From Lysobacteraceae bacterium (GTDB taxonomy: Bacteria; Pseudomonadota; Gammaproteobacteria; Xanthomonadales; BQJN01), in NCBI GenBank assembly GCA_021604725.1, contig BQJN01000001.1, positions 1 to 64,000 on the forward strand: a stretch of 64,000 nt of DNA, written 5' to 3'. Of the stretch, positions 46,828 through 56,314 are shown piece after piece (position 1 is the stretch's first letter; every line of letters starts with the position of its first letter). A program made the position numbers and the translations under genes. Under the pieces are notes generated by a model. The model did not search any database and was not told the DNA's origin. It worked only from the letters and a program-made list of their open reading frames with translations.

Positions 46828-48986
46828 GAATCGAAGTGCTTTGATGCAACAAGAACAGACGCAGAGGACACGATCGCCATGGGTTTGGTGCTGGAGATGG
46901 TTTTGCCGTGCATGGTAGAGAATAGATAACCGATAGCGACCAATCGCTCTACGCCCGCCACCGTGGCTGCGATGTTCGCACGATTAACCTGGATAAAAAG
47001 CGTTGGTAGTTGCTGTGTCAGCACTTGTTCTAGACCTTCCACGGCTTGCCCAAGATTGACCGAGTCGCTGATGCGAAGGGCCGCAACTATGTCGGTCGTT
47101 CGCTCGCCAATAGCATTAGACAGTTGGTTTCGGCCCATTGGAACGTTTTTCTCCGGCGAGAAACGTATCTGTTGTACTTTCCGTTCCAGGTTGTTTGCTT
47201 CGAGAGTGCAACTAAGGCAGTCAGCTAGACTGTCATTGTTTTCAAAACAGATCACTTTGCATTTGTCGAGATCGGAGATGATATTTAGTGCCATCATTCC
47301 TGGGCCTGAGCCGAGGTCCACAAAGCAAGGGCCACCGGGGGCATGGTTCAACGTTCTGGTGATGTGGCGCGCCAGGATGGGTTCATATATTCGGCCGCGG
47401 GCCAGGAGCTCAATGGACTGCTCTCCCCGAGGGAAATACACCTTGAACCCTCGATAGTAGATTGACCTGCGGGCGGGGCCGAAATGGTGACCAAGTTTGT
47501 CAGGCAACGCGTAGATGAGTCGCGCCAGATTCAGCAGTGGTTTGGGAAGGTTGTGACGCAAGATCCGAATTAGTCGGTGACGGATTCGAAGCCAAAGCAG
47601 TTTTGGGTCTGGCAAGGGCTGCGGGATTTTCTTGTTGCCAAGCAGCGCCTCGCACTTTGCTACGTCAGCCTGGTCCTTGCGCTCATTGCGAATGCGCTTC
47701 ATCTCAAGAATCACGGGCAGACTAGCGATTTTTAGACTATCGAATGTGAAATGCAACCTGGGGTCGGCGATGATCTCATCCAGCGCGTGCTCGTAGTAGG
47801 CTGCTTGCGAATGGTGGCAACTGATATCGTCGGTATCGAAGTTGGCGGGCAAGTTTTGTGTGGCAATGTAATCCAGGTCATCTACGTCTCTTACGCCGTA
47901 GGCTGCCAGTGTGGCGCTGCCAGTAAGACAAATGTTGTCCAATGTCGCACTCGACTCCGTCGCAGAGGTGAGGAATGCGGCACGCAGTTGGTCAAACCGA
48001 GGAGTTTTTGACGGGCGGTGGGTGTTAAGCCAATGGCGAGCATTGCGATTGAGCACCAGTTCAGCCAGTCGCAAGGTTTCCTCCTGGGTGTCACTGATGT
48101 GAATCGAAAAATTACCAACACCCGCGGCCATTCGAAATTGTTTTTTTGCTTCGACAAGTGAGGTTTGATCTTTGCCGTCAAAAAACAAAAACGTGACCGG
48201 CTCGCTGCCATTGAAGCGTTGCTCGACATGCTCCATCAGCCCCTTCGTAGGCGCCGATCCATGACCCACCCAGGGTTCGTCCTTGTACATAGACCTGATT
48301 AGCGCAGGTCGAGCCGACTCGTTGATTCGTAGCTGTCGATCAATAATGATTGCCGCTTCGCCACCAATGGCGTTTCGCAGAAGCGATAGTGCCTGATGGC
48401 CGACTGGAAAAACAACCGCCACTTTGGCCCACTGGCTTAGGTAGCAGTACTGGAGGGCCATCGCCTCGAGCACATCAGCAGGCAAGCCACGACGCTCAAA
48501 ATACGCGTAGTTGTAACGGTCCGCTTGGTGCTGCGGAAACTCGATAGCAGTCAGTTTTGAGTGACTGGCCAGACAGGCAGCGAGACGATGGGCACCATTG
48601 AAGATGATTTGGTCTTTAGCGAGCGGGATAGGGCCTCGGTCGTCGTCAAAGCCTGATACCTTGATCGAGTCGATTAGCGCGTCGAAAGCGTCGACAAACC
48701 CTTGCTCATTTGACTTGCTTCCATCGGCTTCGTGAAAGTCATTGAATGCCCGAATGTGTTCTGAATAAATATGGCGAGCCCAGGCCGACGGCTGTCCCCG
48801 AAGGCGGGCTTGCGCATAGACATATTTCGCGGCGATGTCGAGACGTGATGGGCAAAGTAGCGCGGACGGGTCCATATCAAGCAGTCGATGCTGCGCATCC
48901 ACTTTCAAAAATGACAGTTGCCACGGCCCTAAAAGGCGGCTGACTTCTGCTCGTGAGATTGTTTTTCGAGGCCCGCTTCCCGTCAC
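46824..48986 (-). CDS. Three-part glycan-cluster protein: ParB-like, nucleotidyltransferase-like and FkbM-type methyltransferase-like regions
   Basis: 720 residues, GTG start. Residues 30-180 contain IPLAKDQIIFNGAHRLAACLA (120-140), like the ParB/Srx nucleotide-binding motif. Residues 350-447 contain GSATLAAYGVRDVDDLDY, like the GS...DxD core of nucleotidyltransferases, then LEMKRIRNERKDQADV. Residues 505-715 look like a SAM-dependent FkbM-type methyltransferase: motif I FVDLGSGPGMMAL (555-567), acidic residue in ICFENND (579-585), and a helical end. The first two parts resemble uncharacterised proteins of capsule and LPS clusters; I know no function for them. It lies in an operon between a flippase (3 bases upstream) and a GT2 gene (4-base overlap). 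Methylation of a glycan is a reasonable but unproven guess. Confidence 0.75.
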   Translation of the reverse strand: MTGSGPRKTISRAEVSRLLGPWQLSFLKVDAQHRLLDMDPSALLCPSRLDIAAKYVYAQARLRGQPSAWARHIYSEHIRAFNDFHEADGSKSNEQGFVDAFDALIDSIKVSGFDDDRGPIPLAKDQIIFNGAHRLAACLASHSKLTAIEFPQHQADRYNYAYFERRGLPADVLEAMALQYCYLSQWAKVAVVFPVGHQALSLLRNAIGGEAAIIIDRQLRINESARPALIRSMYKDEPWVGHGSAPTKGLMEHVEQRFNGSEPVTFLFFDGKDQTSLVEAKKQFRMAAGVGNFSIHISDTQEETLRLAELVLNRNARHWLNTHRPSKTPRFDQLRAAFLTSATESSATLDNICLTGSATLAAYGVRDVDDLDYIATQNLPANFDTDDISCHHSQAAYYEHALDEIIADPRLHFTFDSLKIASLPVILEMKRIRNERKDQADVAKCEALLGNKKIPQPLPDPKLLWLRIRHRLIRILRHNLPKPLLNLARLIYALPDKLGHHFGPARRSIYYRGFKVYFPRGEQSIELLARGRIYEPILARHITRTLNHAPGGPCFVDLGSGPGMMALNIISDLDKCKVICFENNDSLADCLSCTLEANNLERKVQQIRFSPEKNVPMGRNQLSNAIGERTTDIVAALRISDSVNLGQAVEGLEQVLTQQLPTLFIQVNRANIAATVAGVERLVAIGYLFSTMHGKTISSTKPMAIVSSASVLVASKHFDS

Positions 48987-48989
48987 GTC

Positions 48990-50306
48990 CTACCCCATCG
49001 ACCAACTGGGCGAATGATACAGGCTAACGGCGACGAATATGGACCATGCCAGCGCCAGGCAAAGGATTACCAGTTTGCTAGCCAGCAGCCGCACGGCTTT
49101 TTGGCTACGGTAAAACACCAACTCGTTGACTAATGTGGCAATGATAGCGACGCAGGCGGCTGAAAAGACTACTGCCTTAAATGAGTACATCGATGCCACT
49201 ATGATTGCCCCCAGCGTGACGATGCTGCGTAACACAGAATAGTAGGTGAATGGGCGGACAACAGCCATGGAACGAGCCGTCTCGTAATTGAGCATGGCCA
49301 GATAGCCGGTCGGGACAGTGGCTGACATCAGTTGGATCACCGGCACCAGGGCAACCCATTGTGGTCCCAATAGCCACGGTATAAGCGGTGGAGCCAGCAG
49401 GTAGGCGGCAATAGCGTAGACGATGGACGCTGGTCCGGCGATCATGACGTATCGGTCGAAATGTCGCTGTATCTGGGTCTTGTCCTTAAACGAAGAAAAC
49501 TCGGTAAACAAGACCTGAATAGCCTGGGGCAAGACGATGTTTGGTCCCAGTTGCGCCAATTGCCCGCCCATCCTGTAAATACCAACCTGCGCTGTTCCCA
49601 GGTTGTAGGAAATAGGAATGGCATCCAGGCTGTTGATCAAGAATCCACTCATTCGCTGCGCCATGATGTGGCGGCCTCCGCTTAGCAATGGCGCAACATC
49701 TTCCTTGCTCCATTGCAGGCGCAGTTGATGATTGGATTTCAACCACATCAACAGGGCGGTGGCATAGTGGCCTGCGATAAGACCAATGACCAGTGCGTAA
49801 ACCCCGTAGCCGTTCGCCGCCAACAGCCAGGCGACCAGGCCACTGACAAGTGGCGTAATGACCTGACGCAATGCATATGCTTTGTAGTTCTGCTTTTTCA
49901 AAAACAGCGCCCCCAAAGGGTCGCTGATCGCCGTCGCGAATAAAACCAGAGCACTTAGCGGCAACAGAACAGAAAGCGCATCGAGTTGCAATGCTGACGC
50001 GGCGACGGGTGCCAGTATCAGTGCGACAAAGGCCAGGACAATGGCCAGGCCAAGTTGCAGTGTGAACTGGTAATTGATGTGGTGGTCTGGGCTTTGCCGC
50101 ATGACGAAAATCTGTGTCACGCCAAAGTCACGGATCACCTCGGCGAATGAGACAAAGACCAGAACGACCGCGAATAAACCAAACGCGGCGGGCTCGAGCA
50201 GACGTGCCACCAGCAACTGCAGCAATGGGCCGGCCAGGCGCCCAAGAAAGGTTGCCGAGATATTCCATTGCATGTTGTTAACCATGCGCCCATTCACCGA
50301 ACTCAT
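48990..50306 (-). CDS. Oligosaccharide flippase family protein (Wzx-like)
   Basis: 438 residues with about twelve membrane helices. The opening NNMQWNISATFLGRLAGPLLQLLVARLLEPAAFGLFAVVL is typical of the polysaccharide transport/MOP superfamily. Wzx flippases move undecaprenyl-linked oligosaccharides to the periplasmic face. It is the first gene of a minus-strand operon with a 3-base gap to the next gene; later genes overlap. Start ATG 50306 is preferred, though ATGs at 50285 and 50273 are in frame. No Wzy polymerase or chain-length regulator is recognisable nearby. Confidence 0.88.
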   Translation of the reverse strand: MSSVNGRMVNNMQWNISATFLGRLAGPLLQLLVARLLEPAAFGLFAVVLVFVSFAEVIRDFGVTQIFVMRQSPDHHINYQFTLQLGLAIVLAFVALILAPVAASALQLDALSVLLPLSALVLFATAISDPLGALFLKKQNYKAYALRQVITPLVSGLVAWLLAANGYGVYALVIGLIAGHYATALLMWLKSNHQLRLQWSKEDVAPLLSGGRHIMAQRMSGFLINSLDAIPISYNLGTAQVGIYRMGGQLAQLGPNIVLPQAIQVLFTEFSSFKDKTQIQRHFDRYVMIAGPASIVYAIAAYLLAPPLIPWLLGPQWVALVPVIQLMSATVPTGYLAMLNYETARSMAVVRPFTYYSVLRSIVTLGAIIVASMYSFKAVVFSAACVAIIATLVNELVFYRSQKAVRLLASKLVILCLALAWSIFVAVSLYHSPSWSMG

Positions 50307-50837
50307 TGGTGCGTCTCGGTGGGGCCAGCCAGATGGCAGGTGAACAGGGGTTGATTTGCGCTTATGTCAATCACACAGGTTCGCTGGTATTTGTTCTCGA
50401 TGCTCAGTTTCGAGGGAGTAGGCCGCCGGTTGCCACTTCCGTTTTTGCATTGTCGCAATGTTGCTTGCTTTGACTATAGTCGCTCTGACGCAAGCAAGTC
50501 ACCTACGGGGCCTGCAGAGCAGCCCGCACTCTTCGTTATCCCTTCTCACCAGGCAGTGAGCATACTGTCGAAGGAAAGCCTCAATTGCGAACTGCTATGT
50601 GGGCCAGATCCGTCCTGGCAGGTGAAAAGGCCACTTTGGTCATTTCCGGGTATGCTCATCATTGTTCTCAAGCATATGTTTTTACTGAAGTATCTGGCGA
50701 TGGGTGGCCGCCTTCATGAATAATGCAGGCTAGTGTAAGATGCTGCTTCATTCGTCCGCGGTTTCCCCCAATCCAAGCGGCCTAAAAGGTTCGGAATCAA
50801 TGGCAACGCAAACGCTTCTTACCGGAGAACGTTCCAA
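50307..50837. other. Divergent intergenic region between the flippase operon and a GT-C-like gene
   Basis: 530 bp without a convincing gene. A 119-codon frame at 50364-50723 (+) has no ribosome binding site, odd composition and no recognisable motif, so I leave it out. A perfect 10-bp palindrome GACTATAGTC lies at 50472-50481 and could be an operator or a -10 region (TATAGT). Promoters for both flanking operons must lie here, but I cannot place them. No ops/JUMPstart (GGCGGTAG) sequence is seen. Confidence 0.4.
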
Positions 50838-52334
50838 ATGACAACGACAGGCACTGATTCGGTGCGGCGGTGGTTGCCGATAGTCATTGCGATGTCGCTG
50901 GTGGCGACGTTTTACCTTTTGCTGCCTCCAGATTCGACCTTCGTTGGAATCCTTTCGGACGGCGTTCGTTATCTGCTAATGGCGGAGCACATTGCCGGCA
51001 CCGACCAGACCGTAACCGGTGCGCAGTCTGCCTTTCACGGTAGCGTCTTTCCTCCGATCTATCCCATGGTGCTGGCGACGACTGGCGCAGACCCGGCGTA
51101 TTCGGCACGTCTCACTGCATTGATGTTTGCCGTGGCGGCCATTCCATTTGCTGCCTGGGCTCGAAGAGAGTTGGCGATGAGTCATTTGTCAGCTGCCCTG
51201 TGCGTTGTGGCAGTGTGGCTATCACCATTTATGCTGGCAGCAATACTGAGCATTCACAGCGAAAGCCTGTTCCTGGTGCTGGTCATGGCCGCGACATTAG
51301 TTAGTGCATTCAGACCCAGCCCGAAAACCATGATCACACTGGGTGTTATCGTCGGCTTGGCGATACTTACTCGAACAGTCGGCATCGCATTGCTGCCAGC
51401 ATTGGTCGTGTACCTGTGGCGGGCGCGTAGCGGCAAGTTGTGGCGTTTGTTGGCTGTGGCGACGCCACTGCTGATGGTGGCGGCATGGGAGATATACAAA
51501 CGATCAACGGCAATCGCGGACGTTGCTTACACGGCCAATCTGGCAGAAGCGCTGTCCAGCCCTTTGTCATGGGCCATGGCAACAGTCTGGGCCAACGTGC
51601 TCGCTCTGAAACTGGTTGGCGAGGCATCACAGCTATGGCTGCTTGCCCTATTGCTGGGGTTGCTGGCGCTGCCGAATCTGGGCCGGCGCCTGGTACAAGC
51701 CAAATTCGATGCAATATTCGTCTTCGCCTACCTCATCATCGTTTTTCTTTGGCCGTTTCCAGAACACATGGAGCGGTTCTTTATCCCACTCGCTCCCTTC
51801 GTTCTAGTATACGGGTTGCTTGAAGTCACCCACTGGCGGCCAAGCTGGTCGCTCAGTTGGTTGGCAGCGCTGATTATTGTCGCTCAGCTACCTGGGCTTT
51901 GGTCTTTTGCATCCAGAATGCAGGCGGCCGTACCCGAAGCGTTGGCTGAGTATCGACCTACGCCTCAGTTTTTGCGTGCAAACAGTGATGAAGAGGCATT
52001 GATAACAGCTGAACGGTTGCATCGCGTGGTGATTGCCGCCCGCTCCGTTGCTCAGTCGGTTGAGCCGGGCCAGTGCGTCTATGCGAGCCTCTATGAATTG
52101 GTTTTTTACTATTCGAGGGTATCGACACGGCCTCTTCAGCCGGTTGCGGAAATGACTGAATGCCGGTTTGTCCTGGCCATGGCGCTGGAAGCGGATGGAC
52201 CCGGTTTCGACCCCATGTATCCGATTTTCGAAGCGCTTGAGTTCGAGCCATTGTGGGTGTCCACTGACAGTCAGGGCAAGGCAGTCGCCTCCCTGTTGGA
52301 TCTGCAGCCCACCACCACCGGCGGCTCCAGGTAG
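50838..52334 (+). CDS. GT-C-like polytopic membrane protein, paralogue 2 (putative glycosyltransferase)
   Basis: 498 residues, about eleven membrane helices and a soluble C-terminus. It shares with paralogues 1 and 3 the first-loop DGVRYLLMAEHI (residues 41-52), ILTRTVGIAL (176-185), and LWPFPEHMERFFIPLAP (304-320), and a cysteine in EPGQCVYASLYE. In this copy the first of the two loop acidic residues is a serine (LSDG), whereas paralogues 1 and 3 have DD. Upstream of a GT4 gene with a gap of 20 bases. Likely a periplasmic-side sugar transferase; donor and acceptor unknown. Confidence 0.75.
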   Translation: MTTTGTDSVRRWLPIVIAMSLVATFYLLLPPDSTFVGILSDGVRYLLMAEHIAGTDQTVTGAQSAFHGSVFPPIYPMVLATTGADPAYSARLTALMFAVAAIPFAAWARRELAMSHLSAALCVVAVWLSPFMLAAILSIHSESLFLVLVMAATLVSAFRPSPKTMITLGVIVGLAILTRTVGIALLPALVVYLWRARSGKLWRLLAVATPLLMVAAWEIYKRSTAIADVAYTANLAEALSSPLSWAMATVWANVLALKLVGEASQLWLLALLLGLLALPNLGRRLVQAKFDAIFVFAYLIIVFLWPFPEHMERFFIPLAPFVLVYGLLEVTHWRPSWSLSWLAALIIVAQLPGLWSFASRMQAAVPEALAEYRPTPQFLRANSDEEALITAERLHRVVIAARSVAQSVEPGQCVYASLYELVFYYSRVSTRPLQPVAEMTECRFVLAMALEADGPGFDPMYPIFEALEFEPLWVSTDSQGKAVASLLDLQPTTTGGSR

Positions 52335-52354
52335 CTGGACGAGTATTGGCTTCA

Positions 52355-53599
52355 ATGCCGAAACCTAGTACAGGCCAAGTTGTCAGCGAATCACGACCGG
52401 CCATGGTCGTGGTAACAACGACTTACCCGGTCGCATCACGGCCTGATATCGCCATTCCACAGTTTGTTTCAGATCTGTGTTCGGCCTTGTCGGACAGCTA
52501 TCGAATATTGGTCGTCGCCCCACATGTCGCAGGTGCCCCGACCATCGAACGAGATGGTGCGGTCATCGTTGTTCGGTTTCGTTACGCGCCGGCAATGATG
52601 GAGACCTTGGCCTACTGCGATGGCGGGATGTTGGCAGCCGTGAGGAAGCGGCCGTGGCGCCTGATTTGGTTGCCGATCTTTTTGTGCGCCATGGCGTTGT
52701 CGACACGTCGCCTGGTGCGCCGCTCGAAAGCGGGACTTGTTCACGCCCACTGGCTATTTCCCGCCGCATTGGCGGTCCGTTTCGCTGGCAGCTTACAGGC
52801 TAAACGGCCGCGGACGTTCGTTACCAGTCATGGGGGCGACTTGCATTCACTCTCTCGCAAAGGGTTCCGTGGTGTGCTGCGGTGGCTGATACACGGCAGC
52901 ACCGGGTTTGCCGTCGTTAGCCCCGCTTTGGCCGAAAAGTGTCTGGCCGATTCGCTGGTCGACAACCGGCCCCTGGTGATTCCGATGGGGGTTGACTTGC
53001 GTAACACTTTTGCTCCGCGAGCGGCAATCACTCGCAATCGACACACACTGCTGTTCGTTGGCCGGCTTGTTCGCAAGAAAGGAATGCAAGTGTTGCTGGA
53101 GGCCTTGGCAAAGCTCAATCGACGACCAGGCGGTTTGCGCCTTCGAGTGATCGGCGATGGACCCGAACGATCGATGTTGGAACAACGTGCCAAAAGCCTT
53201 GGCGTCAGTGATTTCGTTGACTTTCTCGGTTGGCAACCAAAGCAGAAATTGCCCGAGGCGTTTGCTTCGGCGACCGCGGCTATTGTGCCTTCGACGAGCG
53301 GGGACTTCGGTGATAGGGAAGGGCTTGGCCTGGTAGCGATTGAGGCAATGGGGTGTCAGTGTCCTGTGATCGTTGCCGACTATGCTGAAATCCGGCAGCT
53401 GATCCGTAATGGCGAGAATGGATTCTTGTTCAGGGAGGGCGATGCCGGTGATCTGGCGTTGGTGATCGATCAGGTGCTCAGTGCGCAACCACAGCAACTG
53501 GTGCAGATCGGTACAGCGGCGCGGGCAAGCGTTCTACACCAATTTGACTGGTCGGAAATCGCAGCATCGCACAAGGCATGGTTCGAGGCCGGTTCCTAG
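52355..53599 (+). CDS. Family 4 glycosyltransferase
   Basis: 414 residues, GT-B fold. N-terminal AMVVVTTTYPVASRPDIAIPQFVSDL, the HAHWLFPAALAV segment, and TSHGGDLHSLSRKGF resemble teichuronic/exopolysaccharide-type GT4 enzymes. C-terminal domain: LLFVGRLVRKKGMQVLLEAL, VDFLGWQPKQKLPE and the E-x7-E donor motif EGLGLVAIEAMGCQCPVIV. I start at ATG 52355; TTG at 52346 is in frame. It follows the GT-C-like gene by 20 bases, and is likely co-transcribed. Sugar specificity cannot be read from the sequence. Confidence 0.9.
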   Translation: MPKPSTGQVVSESRPAMVVVTTTYPVASRPDIAIPQFVSDLCSALSDSYRILVVAPHVAGAPTIERDGAVIVVRFRYAPAMMETLAYCDGGMLAAVRKRPWRLIWLPIFLCAMALSTRRLVRRSKAGLVHAHWLFPAALAVRFAGSLQAKRPRTFVTSHGGDLHSLSRKGFRGVLRWLIHGSTGFAVVSPALAEKCLADSLVDNRPLVIPMGVDLRNTFAPRAAITRNRHTLLFVGRLVRKKGMQVLLEALAKLNRRPGGLRLRVIGDGPERSMLEQRAKSLGVSDFVDFLGWQPKQKLPEAFASATAAIVPSTSGDFGDREGLGLVAIEAMGCQCPVIVADYAEIRQLIRNGENGFLFREGDAGDLALVIDQVLSAQPQQLVQIGTAARASVLHQFDWSEIAASHKAWFEAGS

Positions 53600-53654
53600 A
53601 CCGCATCGCAGATGGACGGCATCCTCCGGAGCTTGATCGGCCAGACCACTCGCG

Positions 53655-55580
53655 CTACTGAAGCGTTCCAACGTTCTGGTTCTGGCGCGCTGCGGCGATG
53701 GCCTGTCTTAGTTGCTCAATCGGCGCCCTTAACCCACTGAAAATGTGGTCGTGGCTCTCCAGCTTGCGCAAATACTGCTCGGCCAGCGCAATGTTCTTTC
53801 GTCTGAGCTCAAGATTGGCCATGGACAAAAGCGCTTGAGTGCTATTGGGCGATGCTTCAAGTACCTGTTCGATTTGCTGTTTGGCTGCTTCAAGCTGGTT
53901 GGCCGCGACCAGCCACACCGCATACTGCATACGCCACTGGTTAATGCCACCCAGGTTATCAGGGTGGGCCTGCAGCGCTGTACGAAGGCCAACTTCTGCG
54001 ATATCCGCCATGTCCTGTGCGCCTACCAAAGAACAGGCCGACGATTGCTTAAGCTCGGCCACCTTCTGGAAAGTCCGATAGGACTCGTAATTTCGGCTCG
54101 GCTCGGCTGCTAGCGACAAGATCGACTGTTTCCGCTCTGCAGTAATCAGCTGCCCGGATCGGCACGTTAGCAACAACTCCAGCGAGGCTAGCCTGGCGTC
54201 ACCTGCAAACCTCCACTTCATCATTTCCAGGTGATTCCTGGCATCGGTGTGATATCCGGAGAATGACAGGTAGGCGACCATTTCCGAGTTGGCTCTGAAC
54301 GAGCCCGATCTGAATTCGACCTCTGACAATAAAAAGCTGTCCATGGTGGCCCACGTCGTCGTGCGCCGCAGGGTCACAAAAGACAGCGTCAACACCAGCG
54401 CCAGACCAATGGTGATCAGAACACGAGGTCGAATGGTCTCGCTTTGCATGTTGCCAATGGCGACAGCGACGAGCAACGCGGGTCCAAGCAAGGGCAGATA
54501 ATTGCGGTGTTCGAAAGCCAGTTCCAGAGGCAGAACTGTAGACTCAAGCAGGTGGCCTGCGAAGAACCATAGTATTGCGAAAGCGATTAACGGTGCGCTG
54601 CGACGCAGGAGCAACGCTGTGCCCAGCGCTGCCAGGAAAGCAGCGCTGATTGCATAGGTCGCGGCAGACGCTGTTCGAACTACCGGCATGTCATCGAGAT
54701 AAAAGCCAAAATGGCTGGGCACGGGGATCAAAATAGCCTTCAAGTAGTGGCCCATCACATGAATCTGTGACAGCACGCGCTCATACAAATCAAAGTCTCG
54801 AACCGCATAGCCACTCATCAAGGAATTGAAATGGCTGAAGAAATAGACCATGCCCAGGGCGATGGGCAGTATCGCCAGTATGAGCATGGCGGCTTTACGA
54901 TCGGAGCGGCCCGACAAAGGGAACGACTGCAAAACGGTCAACTCACAAACCACAAACAATACCGGCAGCAATGCGCCGTTTTCTTTTGAAAGGACGGCGA
55001 GAGCGCAACAGGTGCCCACAGCCAAAATTGCCAGCAAGGTCGTAAACAGCGGCTTGCGAGGGCGTGAGCGTACAAACAGATAACCGATAACAGCAAGCAA
55101 CGAAAAAGTAGCGCTGAGCTGCGTCATGCGTTGCGTCACGTACAGCACCGTACTGACCTGCAGTGGATGAATAGCCCAGACTGCCGCGGCCAGGCTGGCG
55201 ACGAAAATGGCTGTCTGCCTATTGCATCGGGTCAGTGACAACAGCTGCCATACCAGGACATAACAAAGGACTGCGTTGATGCCGTGAATCAGCAGGTTTG
55301 TAGCCTTGTAGCTTCGTGTCTGCAGGGTGCTTGGGTAGCCATCCAGGGCGTGGTTGACCAGGAAGCTCAAGTTTGCGACCGGTCTTCGCAACAACCCAGA
55401 CTTGTTCTCGAGTGCCTTCTCTACCCATCGCGAGGCCGAGCTGCCCTCTTTTATCGTCATCAAAGTTGCGTTGGAGTAGTCATCGAAAACGAAAGGCCCG
55501 GACAGGCCCGGTGCGTATATGGCGACCAGCAACAGGAGTGTTGCCGTCACTAGCCCGAGCGGTAATGCGATCTTCTTCAT
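53655..55580 (-). CDS. TMTC-like polytopic membrane protein with C-terminal TPR (putative pilin O-glycosyltransferase)
   Basis: 641 residues. Residues 1-430 hold about ten membrane helices with the first-loop acidic pair FVFDDYSNA (residues 32-37) and RRPVANLSFLVNHALDG, similar to the TMTC/DUF1736-type GT-C family of O-mannosyltransferases. Residues 540-630 contain TPR-like helices (NQLEAAKQQIEQVLEASPNSTQALL, then NIALAEQYLRKLESHD). It is directly downstream of pilA1 on the same strand, the position used by pilin glycosyltransferases (TfpO, TfpW) in pseudomonads; a strong terminator lies between them. I take ATG 55580 rather than the TTG at 55610. Pilin glycosylation is inference. Confidence 0.75.
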   Translation of the reverse strand: MKKIALPLGLVTATLLLLVAIYAPGLSGPFVFDDYSNATLMTIKEGSSASRWVEKALENKSGLLRRPVANLSFLVNHALDGYPSTLQTRSYKATNLLIHGINAVLCYVLVWQLLSLTRCNRQTAIFVASLAAAVWAIHPLQVSTVLYVTQRMTQLSATFSLLAVIGYLFVRSRPRKPLFTTLLAILAVGTCCALAVLSKENGALLPVLFVVCELTVLQSFPLSGRSDRKAAMLILAILPIALGMVYFFSHFNSLMSGYAVRDFDLYERVLSQIHVMGHYLKAILIPVPSHFGFYLDDMPVVRTASAATYAISAAFLAALGTALLLRRSAPLIAFAILWFFAGHLLESTVLPLELAFEHRNYLPLLGPALLVAVAIGNMQSETIRPRVLITIGLALVLTLSFVTLRRTTTWATMDSFLLSEVEFRSGSFRANSEMVAYLSFSGYHTDARNHLEMMKWRFAGDARLASLELLLTCRSGQLITAERKQSILSLAAEPSRNYESYRTFQKVAELKQSSACSLVGAQDMADIAEVGLRTALQAHPDNLGGINQWRMQYAVWLVAANQLEAAKQQIEQVLEASPNSTQALLSMANLELRRKNIALAEQYLRKLESHDHIFSGLRAPIEQLRQAIAAARQNQNVGTLQ

Positions 55581-55681
55581 GACTTGATTGCGCCAGGTTT
55601 TGGTCTGCAAGAGAGGCGGACGTTATATCGCTGTTGTTTCGCTACGCGTTCAGCTTGGTTGCCAATCGCTGAGTTTCGCAC

Positions 55682-55713
55682 AAAAAAAAAGGCCGGAGCA
55701 ATGCTCCGGCCTT
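55682..55713 (-). terminator. Strong Rho-independent terminator of pilA1
   Basis: On the minus strand AAGGCCGGAGCA-T-TGCTCCGGCCTT (12-bp perfect stem, 55713-55689) runs into a T tract from the nine A at 55682-55690. It lies 25 bp after the pilA1 stop and would separate pilA1 from the TMTC-like gene. Confidence 0.92.
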
Positions 55714-55738
55714 CTCTTCGACTATGTCGACGAGCGAA

Positions 55739-56185
55739 TTACGGTCTGCAGCTTGAAGGTGCGTAGCCGGTTGCGCCAGTTGACGTACAAGTCCAGTCGA
55801 CACCGGTGATCTGACCGTTGTTGGTCAAAGTGGTCGGGGTCAACGTAATGGCCAGCGTGCCTGCGCCTGACGGAATGTCTACACCGGTTTCATTGACGTC
55901 GATGGTGATCGCGCCGTTAGCGCCTACGGTGACGGAGGTGCAGAAAGAGCTTACGAAGCCGTTGTAGCCGGCTGCCGTATTGTTGGCCGGATAAGCTCCA
56001 CCGGTGTTGTTGATGCGAGTTTCAGCAACCGCCAGCTTGGCCGGAGCAGCTGCGTATACGCACTCAGATACGCGGGTACGAACCGTGTAGTCTTGGTAAG
56101 CAGGAATGGCGATGGCCATCAAAATACCCAGGATCGCGATGACGATCATGAGTTCGATAAGGGTGAAGCCTTGTTGGTTTCTCAT
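55739..56185 (-). CDS. pilA: Type IV major pilin PilA, copy 1
   Basis: 148 residues. Six-residue leader MRNQQG cut by PilD before F, then the type IVa N-terminal helix [18 protein letters not shown] with the essential glutamate at mature position 5. Four cysteines: one near residue 42 (SECVYAA), one in SSFCTSV, and the pair C133/C146 enclosing a 12-residue D-region loop. The C-terminal third is rich in Thr and Ser ([28 protein letters not shown]), possible O-glycan sites. It is about 94 percent identical in protein to copy 2 (58093). A GAGGA ribosome binding site lies about nine bases upstream, with a sigma-54 promoter 75 bp before the start. Confidence 0.97.
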   Translation of the reverse strand: MRNQQGFTLIELMIVIAILGILMAIAIPAYQDYTVRTRVSECVYAAAPAKLAVAETRINNTGGAYPANNTAAGYNGFVSSFCTSVTVGANGAITIDVNETGVDIPSGAGTLAITLTPTTLTNNGQITGVDWTCTSTGATGYAPSSCRP

Positions 56186-56258
56186 GTTAAGTAGTCCTCA
56201 AACTGTTGACGCGTTTTCATTGGATCGCTCGGAACGCCCGAACGTCGAGGTAAATTGA

Positions 56259-56274
56259 AGCACGATTTGTGCCA
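56259..56274 (-). promoter_or_regulatory. Sigma-54 promoter of pilA1
   Basis: Minus-strand TGGCACAAATCGTGCT. It matches the -24/-12 consensus TGGCAC-N5-TTGC with GG and GC at the right spacing; only one base of TTGC differs (GTGC). Transcription would start near 56248, giving a 5' leader of about 63 nt. PilR, a sigma-54 activator, is the neighbouring gene. No equally good site precedes pilA2. Confidence 0.8.
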
Positions 56275-56314
56275 CAGTGGCTAGTATTGATTCGTTCAGA
56301 GCTGATTTTTTATT

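Noticed and set aside
50364..50723. 119-codon frame in the divergent intergenic region
   Set aside because: No ribosome binding site, no motif and no coupling to neighbours; probably chance.
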